DNA of 60,000 nt from positions 6,629,538 through 6,689,537 of the forward strand of contig NC_087084.1 in NCBI RefSeq assembly GCF_026151205.1. The letters are read 5' to 3'. How positions within the stretch are numbered: position 1 is the stretch's first letter; every line of letters starts with the position of its first letter. Made by a program: the position numbers and the translations under genes. A model generated the notes under the pieces. The model was not told where the DNA came from. It ran no database searches and saw only the letters and a list, made by a program, of their open reading frames with translations. This document shows, piece after piece, positions 13,201 to 23,100 of this stretch. Origin of the DNA: Bolinopsis microptera (Eukaryota > Ctenophora > Tentaculata > Lobata > Bolinopsidae).

Positions 13201-16200
13201 CTAACCACATGAACCAGTAGGCAGTAACCACAGTAACCAGTAACTAACCACATGAACCAGTAACCACAGTAACCAGTAACTAACCACATGAACCAGTAAC
13301 CACAGTAACCAGTAACTAGCCACATGAACCAGTAACCACAGTAACCAGTAACTAATCACATGAACCAGTAACCACAGTAACCAGTAACTAACCACATGAA
13401 CCAGTAACCACAGTAACCAGTAACTAATCACATGAACCAGTAACCACAGTAACCAGTAACTAATCACATGAACCAGTAACCACAGTAACCAGTAACTAAT
13501 CACATGAACCAGTAACCACAGTAACCAGTAACTAATCACATGAACCAGTAACCACAGTAACCAGTAACTAATCACATGAACCAGTAACCACAGAAACCAG
13601 TAACTAATCACATGAACCAGTAACCACAGTAACCAGTAACTAACCATATGAACCAGTAACCACAGTAACCAGTAACTAATCACATGAACCAGTAACCACA
13701 GTAACCAGTAACTAATCACATGAACCAGTAACCACAGTAACCAGTAACTAACCACATGAACCAGTAACCAGTAACTTACCACATGAACCAGTAACCACAG
13801 TAACCAGTAACTAACCATATGAACCAGTAACCACAGTAACCAGTAACTAACCACATGAACCAGTAACCACAGTAACCAGTAACTAACCACATGAACCAGT
13901 AACCACAGTAACCAGTAACTAACCACATGAACCAGTAACCACAGTAACCAGTAACTAACCATATGAACCAGTAACCACAGTAACCAGTAACTAACCATAT
14001 GAATCAGTAACCACAGTAACCAGTAACTAACCACATGAACCAGTAACCAGTAACTTACCACATGAACCAGTAACCACAGTAACCAGTAACTAACCATATG
14101 AACCAGTAACCACAGTAACCAGTAACTAACCACATGAACCAGTAACCACAGTAACCAGTAACTAACCACATGAACCAGTAACCACAGTAACCAGTAACTA
14201 ACCACAATAACCAGTAACCACAGTAACCAGTAACTAACCACATGAACCAGTAACCACAGTAACCAGTAACTAACCACATGAACCAATAACCACAGTAACC
14301 AGTAACTAACCAAATGAACCAGTAACCACAGTAACCAGTAACTAACCACATGAACCAGTAACCACAGTAACCAGTAACTAACCACATGAACCAGTAACCA
14401 GTAACTAACCACATGAACAAGTAACCACAGTAACCAGTAACCAACCATATGAACCAGTAACCACAGTAACCAGTAACTAACCACATGAACCAGTAACCAC
14501 AGTAACCAGTAACTAACCACATGAACCAGTAACCACAGTAACCAGTAACCACAGTAACCAGTAACTAACCACATGAACCAGTAACCAGTAACTAACCACA
14601 TGAACCAGTAACCACAGTAACCAGTAACTAACCATATGAACCAGTATCTCTCTTATCTTATCTTATCTTATCTTATCTTATCTTATCTTATCTTATCTTA
14701 TCTTATCTTATCTTATCTTATCTTATCTTATCTTATCTTATCTTATGAGGATTCGTTGCGACGCAACAAGGCCATCGAATGAGTCGACCACCTTTGTTAT
14801 ATTACTTCGGCATTACCTGCATTACAATGTAAACCAGCACTTTCAAGGAAGAGCTTTACAAGAAGCCGAAGGATCGTTCCTAAGGCCAGCAACGGTTAAG
14901 GCACTATGCCACACTTTCTTCGCCCGAGGCTTCGCTGTGTTGATCAAGCACAGCTCCTCATTTAACCCTCACACCCGATTTCTCGAGCATTCGGCTGAGT
15001 GAACCGTGGGGCTACATAGACCACTCGGGATCCAGTAACCACAGTAACCAGTAACTAACCACATGAACCAGTAACCACAGTAACCAGTAACTAACCATAT
15101 GAACCAGTAACCACAGTAACCAGTAACTAATCACATGAACCAGTTACTTACCGAGAAGCCAAAACACAATGTGTCAAGTGCAAAACATGACGATTATATG
15201 TTGTAAGTATAACGAAACTTTCAGTGGTATTCATAATCCATAACCACTTAATCAATTCATTAAACTTAATATAACAACTAAACTTAATTAATTTAACTAT
15301 ACACCTACTACTATACCTTACTACTATCAATGTGAAGATAATTAGTTAGTTCTGCGTCTTTTTAACTATACACCTACCTCACTACTATCAATGTGAAGAT
15401 ATTTAGTTAGTTCTGCGTCTTTTTAACTATACACCTACCTCACTACTATCAATGTGAAGATATTTAGTTAGTTCTATACACCTACCTCACTACTATCAAT
15501 GTGAAGATATTTAGTTAGTTCTGCGTCTTTTTGGATTTTCTCTGCTTGCCACTTGGACAGCTCAGACTTTTTGATGACCTTTCTTGCTGCGATATTAAAT
15601 CAAGTTAAAATAACTTAATAAACTATTTATAAATTATAGTTTATAGTTTATAAATTATAGTTTAACATATTTTGTAAGTTATTAATATGAGTTATTCCGT
15701 GGACAGGACCATCTCCCCGTATGGTCCTTATGATAAGAAACTATCAGTGCTGTTATCTAGTTATTAAAACACTCACATATTTGTGGTCCTAAGGCTGTGT
15801 TATGAGAGGTTGGTCTCCGTCTCCTCTGCTTGTCTCCATGGTGACGGTGGTTCCGCTTCTTCCGAAGAGGTTCATGGATACTGATACATAGCTTCCTGTG
15901 ACCTGGAGTAAAATTGATATTCCACTATGTGATACTCAAACCGCAACTATAATTTTGTATGTTTTAAAGCAGCATTTTTTTCATAAATAAACAAAGCAGC
16001 ACCTAAATATGTTTCATCTGATCCAGACTTTTTTTAATAAAATATAAATCAGATAACACTTGCTTTATACCTGAGTTAATGGGAGAGTCTAAAGTACTGC
16101 CATTGTTATCAATATACTCGGGGGAGTGAATACTTCCAAATTCAGGCAGCGGAACAGAGGAGAGATCATCTATACTGTTAGACCTTCCTATCTCGCTCAC

Positions 16201-16612
16201 TAGCCCCTCTATACTGCTAGAGCTCCTCCTTTTCTTGCTCTGCCCGTCTGTGCTGCTGGAGGTTCGTCCTATTTTGCTCAGCCCGTCCAAATCTCGCAAC
16301 TCCTCTTCCGAGTTCTGTTGGAGGAAAAGATGTCATTCAACACAAAACAATGCGTGGTAGTTGTAATGAACTGATTTCAAATTCAGATGTTTGAACTAAT
16401 TATAATTTGTTTAATTACCCAAACGGAACAAATCTGTATAATTATCATAAATATTGGCAGAAACTACAATGAAGTTTCGATATTTAAGTATTTATTTTAG
16501 GGAAAGATTAGACTTGGGCGTTGTTATTTGACGATCCCTTGTTTAGAACTTGTATTTAATAATAATTAAAACTAATCATTAATTTTGAATTACACATATA
16601 CATTACCTCCAT
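4292..16612 (-). CDS. SLC4-family bicarbonate transporter-like gene, N-terminal cytoplasmic part
   Basis: Exons in transcript order: 16612-16607 (ATG GAG), 16314-16071, 15902-15777, 15586-15486, 12950-12872, 12710-12581, 12419-12319, 11906-11817, 11545-11410, 11004-10923, 10688-10638, 5879-5798, 5652-5545, 5405-5037, 4867-4704, 4458-4292. All junctions are GT-AG and keep phase. The family call rests on EWVETARWLK, then RWGKPHVSSLSFHSLLELR, then an exon matching the segment of SLC4 band-3 cytoplasmic domains that follows. A basic stretch (PLRKKRNHRHHGDKQRRRR) sits where NBC-type proteins have their Arg/His-rich stretch. SLC4 proteins carry bicarbonate, or exchange it for chloride, across the plasma membrane. 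The linker from 11004 onward is Ser/Lys/Glu-rich and not recognisable. No membrane exons occur in the window; if present they lie left of base 1. The gene is divergent from the neighbour at 17120. Confidence 0.75.
5153..5300 (-). repeat. In-frame 30-bp coding repeat (NEAKQGN)
   Basis: About five copies of a 30-bp unit lie within exon 5405-5037 of the SLC4-like gene and encode NEAKQGN followed by three variable residues. The period is a multiple of three, so the frame is kept. This charged, polar repeat would be a disordered insert in the linker. Confidence 0.75.
8536..8635. mobile_element. Internal terminus-like block in element 2 (first copy)
   Basis: A block beginning AAGCATCTAAATGTTATTT and running through TTTTTGTCCG repeats to TTTTGAAAATATAGGG and CCGAACGG matches the right end of element 3 (57155-57260), not element 2's own ends. 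It suggests a sister element inserted or recombined here. Confidence 0.6.
9509..9616. mobile_element. Internal terminus-like block in element 2 (second copy, with C-run)
   Basis: This repeats the block at 8536 and continues through GGACAAAAAACATGACCCCCC, so it ends in a short C-run like a true right end. The following 38 bases are unique AT-rich DNA before element 2's own right arm starts at about 9655. Confidence 0.6.
9994..10160 (-). mobile_element. Truncated hAT-like MITE (GGCGTAACG family)
   Basis: GGGGCGTAACGTTGCCTGTT is the reverse complement of the end of the MITE at 48831-49119. It is followed by five CTGTTGGCG repeats separated by C-runs. The second terminus is missing, so this is a truncated or internally amplified copy in an SLC4-like intron. 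Confidence 0.6.
11180..11405 (+). repeat. Short minisatellite (CAAATCCTAA variants)
   Basis: About 20 copies of a roughly 10-bp unit alternate ACAAATCCTA with shorter or longer variants. The array ends about five bases from the splice donor of the exon 11545-11410. Confidence 0.85.
11410..12419 (-). CDS. Core exons of the SLC4 band-3-type cytoplasmic domain
   Basis: Exons 12419-12319, 11906-11817 and 11545-11410 give the diagnostic block: a Glu-rich lead (VYVELEELHED), WVETARWLK, YEEDMEKSERWGKPHVSS, and then the helix GVAHEALNEFVHQGILKRE. This order and spacing match the conserved core of the family's cytoplasmic dimerisation domain. Both internal junctions keep frame (phase 0, then phase 1). 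The introns hold two minisatellites, described separately. Confidence 0.8.
11930..12135 (+). repeat. 44-bp minisatellite next to an SLC4-like splice acceptor
   Basis: Between four and five copies of a 44-bp unit containing GTGTGTTAGTTAATGAAAC and an AATTAATTAAACACAGG stretch. The first copy overlaps the pyrimidine tract of the acceptor of exon 11906-11817, and each unit resembles that acceptor region. Confidence 0.85.
12962..14645 (+). repeat. 36-bp minisatellite, about 46 copies
   Basis: The unit is AACCAGTAACCACAGTAACC followed by AGTAACTAACCACATG. Variants lose 12 bp (ACCAGTAACCAGTAAC). It begins about 12 bases from the acceptor of exon 12950-12872 and fills most of that intron. A minus-strand frame of hundreds of residues (repeated WLLWLLVHVVSY) runs through it because the period is a multiple of three; it is not a gene. 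The array resumes at 15033-15143 after an insertion. Confidence 0.95.
14646..14745 (+). repeat. (TCTTA)n microsatellite, tail of a SINE-like insertion
   Basis: About 20 perfect copies of a pentanucleotide. It abuts 14746-15032 and reads as that insertion's 3' tail on the minus strand, (ATAAG)n. Confidence 0.85.
14746..15032 (-). mobile_element. SINE-like insertion inside the 36-bp minisatellite
   Basis: This unique, more GC-rich block of about 290 bp interrupts the array. CCAGTA occurs on both sides of block plus tail, a possible target duplication. Read on the minus strand it starts CCCGAGTGGTCTATGTAG, has a GGTTCACTC motif that loosely resembles an RNA polymerase III B box, and ends in (ATAAG)n. 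Body length and simple tail fit a SINE. The A-to-B box spacing is short, so a tRNA origin is not proven. Confidence 0.5.
15320..15535 (+). repeat. 61-bp tandem repeat containing an exon end and splice donor
   Basis: Four copies with spacing of 61, 61 and 47 bp. The rightmost belongs to the SLC4-like exon 15586-15486; the others repeat the last 40 or so bases of that exon together with its GTAGGTG donor. Confidence 0.85.
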
Positions 16613-16840
16613 TAATGTTATTTAAGGCACGTACTGATCGAGCATCCTAAGAGATTTTCTTGGTTAAGTGTTTTTTGGTCACAGTATTTACTATGATTAA
16701 AAAAATTTAAAAAAACAAGTTTACCTGTAATTTATAGAGGTGATCCATAATTGTTTTGACACGTGACAGTGATTTGGGCTTTTTATTGGTCAAAGCTTGA
16801 AGACCAGCTCCATAGCACTTACCTAGGCCGATTGATATTT

Positions 16841-16872
16841 TCAAGCAAATAAGTCCACACTTATTTGCTTGA
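16841..16872. promoter_or_regulatory. Perfect inverted repeat between two divergent genes
   Basis: TCAAGCAAATAAG and its reverse complement are separated by TCCACA, giving 13-bp arms. It lies about 230 bp upstream of the SLC4-like start codon and 250 bp upstream of the secreted-protein gene. It could be a binding site for a dimeric factor or a chance hairpin. A minus-strand open frame crossing it (16707-16928) does not join to either gene. Confidence 0.35.
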
Positions 16873-17068
16873 CGCTTCCACTCCACACCGGATGCAATTT
16901 CCTCTGATCGAATAATTAAGAGGTTCACAAGGGACCGTTATCATTTGATAAGCATTAACATTAAAAAAATCTATATTATATCATATCCATGGTTATTGGT
17001 TACTTATATATATATCATCACTCCTGGAACTCTCATTCCATTTCTGGAAATGTAGGATTGTTTGTTCG

Positions 17069-17088
17069 TTATATAACCTATCTGATTG
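17069..17088 (+). promoter_or_regulatory. Possible TATA and CCAAT-like elements of the secreted-protein gene
   Basis: TTATATAAC at about 17069 and GATTGG at about 17083 precede the start codon at 17120. The TATA-like spacing would give a very short leader. This is consensus matching only. Confidence 0.3.
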
Positions 17089-17119
17089 GGTTCCATCATA
17101 CCAATAAAACCACAGCGGA

Positions 17120-20100
17120 ATGCCCAACCTTTTTAATCTAGTACTGACACTGTCCTGTTTGATTGCAACAACAGTGGCAACTGATGTGTATCAGTTCTCA
17201 GCTGAGGAGCTGGAGAGAAATACGGAGAAGATACGAGTTATCAGGCTGTACAATGATCTTGTGAGGTGGAGGTGGGTTTCACCCTTTCTCTTTCACTTTC
17301 TCTTTCTCTTTATGTACATAAATAGGACGATTTGTGTTTTTAAATAGTGCCATAATCCTTAATGCAGACGACTCCTGTCAGACGTCCAGAAGTGTCTGAT
17401 GAAATTGAAAACACATCTTGTTCTGTATCTTGTTCTGTGTCTTGTTCTGTGTCTTGTTCTGTGTCTTGTTCTGTGTCTTGTTCTGTGTCTTGTTCTGTGT
17501 CTTGTTCTGTGTCTTGTTCTGTGTCTTGTTCTGTGTCTTGTTCTGTGTCTTGTTCTGTGTCTTGTTCTGTGTCTTGTTCTGTGTCTTGTTCTGTGTCTTG
17601 TTCTGTGTCTTGTTCTGTGTCTTGTTCTGTGTCTTGTTCTGTGTCTTGTTCTGTGTCTTGTTCTGTGTCTTGTTCTGTGTCTTGTTCTGTGTCTTGTTCT
17701 GTGTCATGATTGGTTCACATTGACGATTTACCGATTTATTTACTAATATAAACATGTGATACGCAAAGGGCTCAAGGTTATCTTTAGATATAGATGGATA
17801 TCAACAGACAAAACATTTCACAGGAAAAAAAGTGAAGGAAAAGACTTACTGCCAGATATTATGGTACCTCATTTCATTGGAGAGGACTACCAACATCTAG
17901 AAACTTTTGCGCGAGACATTCACGGTAAAACTTTGTTAACGTTAATAAATGAACTAATTACGTCAATTAATTAATTATTTAAACTTGGTTTACGTCCAAT
18001 CAATGTTTACAAGATTAGATGACCTGCTTCGATAATTACATAAATTTATAAGAAGCGAACATTTTTATTAGAAATAACAAGTAACTTGATTAATTGAAGG
18101 TGGAGCAAATGAATTGAGATTTTTCATTGAATCGAAAGAGGAAGTACCTGTTCATGTTCAGGCCAGCGCTGCCTTTTATTTCAAATTGAAAGAGGTAAAA
18201 GTTCGTTTGTCTTTTGTCATGACTGTCAGACTTGCAACATATTATGTACTAAATATAAGGTTAATTATTCTTAATTCTAATGACTGTAAACTGTTTCTTC
18301 AACAGGATATTTCTAATCGTGTCTATTTTTTCAGATGGAGAAGAAGTATATCAAAAGTGTGGGTCTAGTTCCAACTGGTATCAAATCAGGGGTGTGTGGT
18401 AATTGGACAAAACTTGAGGAAATAACTGCAGATGATGAAAACTTATTTCACTATACCAAAGGTTTTAATTTTAGTTGTTATCGATTTAAGTACACATCTC
18501 CAACAAATTTGTAAAACTAATTTCGAAGAAGTTAACAAAATCAATACTGAGAATTCTTTGTTTCAGAGTCATCAAACAAAAAGAAGTCAGCTTATAAGAT
18601 AATCAAAAGGCATCTAAAGAAAGTTAAGAACGGAAAACAGCTATCGAAGAAGCTGAAAAAGCTAAAAGGAGACAAGGTGAACAAGGCTCTGGAAGATATC
18701 TCGGGTTTTGGAAAAAAATACCTAAAGTCAACCTGGATAAATAATGTAGAGGTTAGGCATCTGTTATTAACCTAAATAATTTAAAAGTAAATTGTCAGCG
18801 TTGTCAACAGAGATTTTTTCCCTACTCTTGCCGAAGGCAAAAAGATCGTAGGGAATAAGTAATCGGGTTTGGATATATGAGGTGGCCCGACGGCGCTACG
18901 TTGATGACAAAAGTCTGTTCCTTTGCAATATAGACCACTTCCCTATAATTATGTGTATAGGAAGCGTCTGTTATGCTGCGCGCGACGCTAGCCATGCGTT
19001 AATTAATTACATTGTGAGCGGAGAGTCAACAAGAGGAAGAGCTCTTGTGTCACTCGGAAAGCCATTGAGTTTGTTCCAGCAGGAGGGAGGTTTAAGGAGG
19101 TGAAGAGGTCGAAAGTCAGTGAGTTTGGGATTCTGAGTGGGGCCACTGATTGGATAGTATTAGCAGACCTGGATAAGCAGCTGAAATTCCCGTCGGATAT
19201 AGCAACGACCAGATTAAGACCAGATTTGGTTCTTTTCTCGAAAGCTTCCAAGAGAGTAATCTGGTGGGAGCTTACAGTACCGTCGGAAGAGAGAATAGCT
19301 GCATCCCATGAGCTGAAGCTTGATCGGTATAACAGTCTACAAGCGGAAATACAAGCTAATGGGTGGTCATGTTTCAGCTTTGCTGTTGAGGTTGGTGCTA
19401 GAGGTGTGGTCGCAGCAAGTTTGGAGTGTGCATCAAGGAAGATTGGTCTGACTGGGAGAGCCCTCAAGAAGTTGGTCAGAGATTGTGGGAAGGATGCAGC
19501 CCATTGTTCAAGATGGATTTATCTGCTATCTAGGAAAAGAGAGTGGGAGATGAGAGCTGTTTGAGCTTTATGACTTCACCTAACAGCCAGAGGTGCCATA
19601 AGCTAACTCGTCGCAAATCGCGAGCTCTAGCAGGTATCCTCGGGTGATTGTCAGATCAGATGGTGGTCCAAGAGAGACTGCTGGGGCACCTGACAGAAAA
19701 CCGTATCGCAATGAAAGCCCCGAAACGGTGTCAGGTTTGTGACTGAAGATTCTGATCAAGCTCAGGGTTGAGTCTACACAGTGTCGCCACTTGCCGATGC
19801 CAGTTGATGCGAGAAGACACTGATGTAAGTGGGAAGTTATGTCTAAGAAACAGCGTGTGGTTCGGGTGCCGGTTGAACGCATGTAAAAGGGAGGGTATAT
19901 CCGTATTTCGCTGCTAGTGATGCAGTCCTTGGCCCGGTAGCTAAGGCTTCCCCGTTTCTCGCTCATTTGTGCTCCGATGGGCTTGTGACCTCTGCGGGGG
20001 TCAAGTGCAGGATGAGGGACATGGCTGACCAGGAGAAGGTTGTTTTTGGGAGATAGAGTAGGGTTGGTTTGGTGTTGTGCCTTCGCAGTTTAACTGTATC

Positions 20101-23100
20101 TTTACTTTGATGCCCGGCGCTACATTGGTCAAATAAATCGTCAATTTTTACCATGCACGAATCCCACTTATTTATAAAAAACATAGTATGTAAATATGTT
20201 GCACTTTTTTCCAGTCACACTTTTCACTCAAAAGAATTAATGGTACAAGTACATTGTAGGGAAAATTAATCGTGCGTGGTTTAACCGCGGCGAAATTCTT
20301 GTTAATATCGGTCGGTCACCTAAACAACTCAAAGGTTTGGTCCTCGTAAATTGAGGGCCGAAAATCATGGAGGGAGCTTAGACAGATATTAAATATTGCC
20401 TAATTCTAAACAAGAAACAGAAGGGATTTTTTTTAAATTATTTCTCTGTTTTGTGAATAGATCTATTTTCTGTATGTATTTTGGGCGACTAGATCTGGAC
20501 GACTAGATCTACAGTGCCAGCAATATAAAGTTATAAGTATCCGAAACTTCAAAGTAGAGTTTTAGCGTAGTCAACAGATATTTTCAATATCCGCTGTCAT
20601 ATTTACCAGGTCTCCAATAATGTAAGTTATACCTATTTGTATGAGATGATAACAAGAAGCTATAAAATCAACAATTATTAACAATAATTAACAATTCAGC
20701 TAAAATGCGGAAAAGATCTGAATGATATCAAAGCGCTAGTAGCAGTTGAACGTCACCTCACAGTTCTATCAGACGGAGGTTGCGGTGAAGGTGTACTGTA
20801 CAGAGGAGTGTCAATATCGCTTAAACGTGCTCTTCAGGTCCCAATTACTCTTAATTGGAGTTAAATAATTAGAGTTAATTAATTAGTCCCAATTACCCTT
20901 CTGTTAGCTGCTTATTTGCTGACGACTTTGCTTTTGTAGTTTTGTTTTTTAAACTATCAATTCCTTATTTAGATTATACCGTTTAATTGAAAACTTTGTC
21001 AATCCTCTGATGATGAAAATTTAGGACATTGCCTCTGTAATGGGAGATGAAACCGTCCTTGAGAAAATATTCTCCGATTCAACAAAAGCATCTGAAGCAG
21101 CAGAAGAATTTAACGAGTTAAAAGCTTTTGTTGCAGAGGATAGTGGTTTTGCAATATTATCTCTCAACTACGTTCAGAAGATGATACTTGACAAAATTAA
21201 AATGTAAGTTTAATTGAAATTGATGCTTTGTAACCCATCAAAATTATCATCTGCCTTGCACTCAAGGTTTTCAGCTGTATAGATGAACCGGTTGGCCTAA
21301 AATTATTTTTATTCGATGCCAGAGGAAATTTAATTGCACTGCCTTCATACAAATTTGACAGTGACTCCTTATTTTATTATTCAATTCGGGGCCAACCATT
21401 CATACATCTTTTATCAGCAGATCTTGCGAGAAATGTGATTGTAAAACGGAAAGAAGATTTGGTATTTTAAAGAATGCCATTGATAGAGTAAGAAAGGTAG
21501 AGTGGCAGAGATTCTGTGATAATTGAATTGACTTCTTATTGTACCTAATCTGGGCTTAATTTACCATACAAAAAACAAATACATACAATTTGTATCTACC
21601 ATATCGGAATTTATTTGAACGGGTATTAAGTGAAGGCTGATCCAGTTAACCTTAAATTTATTGTGCTTCAGGTAATACCAGCAACGAGACAATGTAACAC
21701 AAGTTGGGATGACATAGATAAAGAGGTTACCGATATCGTTTACAACCATGTCTCCGTTATAGACTACTTTGACGAGAACAGAGAAGATTTGATGGTTAAC
21801 ATCTCAAGACTGTAAGAGTTGACATTTACAATCTACTAATATTTAAAACTAACACTATTCATTATACAAAGTATGAATTCATCTCTGATGAAAATTATTC
21901 ATTTGACTATGGTGATGCGATCGAAATACCAGTTTTTGAAAGTGGCCACATCAAGAAATCTATTTTTCAGTGATGGAATAGATGATGTTTTAGATCTTGT
22001 TGACACAGAATTACCAGCTTACTATAAAAAACCTTACATTAATCTACCTTTTGAGGAAATGCCGGTAAGCTGAATTTTAGATACTTTTGTGAATTTTGAT
22101 GAAAGGCAAGGCAAGAGTCATATTCAAATATTATGCCTGAATTATTTTCACTCAATTCAGATGAAACATGGCCTATGGTGGATGGGTCTCTTTATGATTG
22201 CATACGAAAGTTGTGAACAGTTTGCTACTGCTCAAATCATCCGGAAGTTATCTGAAGAGTTTTCGAAATTGTTCTATTTCCAAAGAAGCGTGTAAGTTAT
22301 GAGAAGCATTAATAATTATACTATTACGTAACTTTTTTGCAGTCAAATACACATGAACTGATAATCTCTATCGAATGTAACTGTCACCAAGATGGAACCC
22401 TGTGAAGGTCCTTAAAAAGGACCTTTTTTTAATTACGGGGGTGATGGTCAGATTGTGGATCTTTAACTTAATTTCTAGGCAGGTTATTATAGCCTTAGGG
22501 AAAGGTAGTCTTTAAATTTCTTCATTTAAATTTGAAACCTACTAATAATTATGATCATCCTTTATAAAAATCACATTGACACAGAGCCAATGGTACAACT
22601 ATTATACTAATGTTTTTGATGTTTTTGAGTAAGTATGATAAAGTATTAACTTTGACAGAATTATTGATCGCTGTGGATTGATACAAAAAGAGGATCCTAT
22701 AGACAGCTTCGTTTTGTCCGACAAAATAATGACCATGATTATGTACAGCATGCAAAGGACGTATGACTACAGGGAGCTAAATGAAGTGATCTTTCAGACA
22801 TCTGACACCGAAATAGTAAATATTGTCATTAATTTTAAACAAGTTATCTTTTGAAGTATCACCAAATCTGATCAGTCAAGTTAATTTTGTTAGTTGCTGT
22901 TACAGTATGTGATTTGCAGACTGAGAATAGTTACGAGAAGATGATTTGGATGATCTTTGCCACAGTTCGCTCGGAAAGTTTGGAACTGGATCCGGAATTC
23001 CACAGAGCATCAGTTGAGGAGTACTTTCAATTACAACTAACTGTTAGTACTCTGTAGGATTTGCTTGATGAAATCATACAAAATAGACTGCTGTTAGAAA

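Noticed and set aside
13201-14601. Minus-strand open frame of 466 codons (repeated WLLWLLVHVVSY)
   Set aside because: It is the translation of a 36-bp non-coding minisatellite; a stop-free unit of 36 bp is open by arithmetic, and the array lies in an SLC4-like intron.
12962-14645. CRISPR-like array
   Set aside because: Units are contiguous repeats without unique spacers, in a eukaryotic intron; same for the arrays at 32160, 42056 and 52165.
16707-16928. Minus-strand frame ending ...KTIMDHLYKLQ as a first exon
   Set aside because: It does not splice in phase to the SLC4-like gene, whose ATG at 16612 fits better, and it crosses a hairpin.
17362-17755. Cys-rich (SCSV)n or hydrophobic (LVLC)n protein
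   Set aside because: All plus-strand frames of the 12-bp repeat are open; an intronic minisatellite is the simpler reading.
19580-20184. Minus-strand frames next to the nuclease fragment
   Set aside because: No recognisable motif; probably shadows within the retroelement 3' region.
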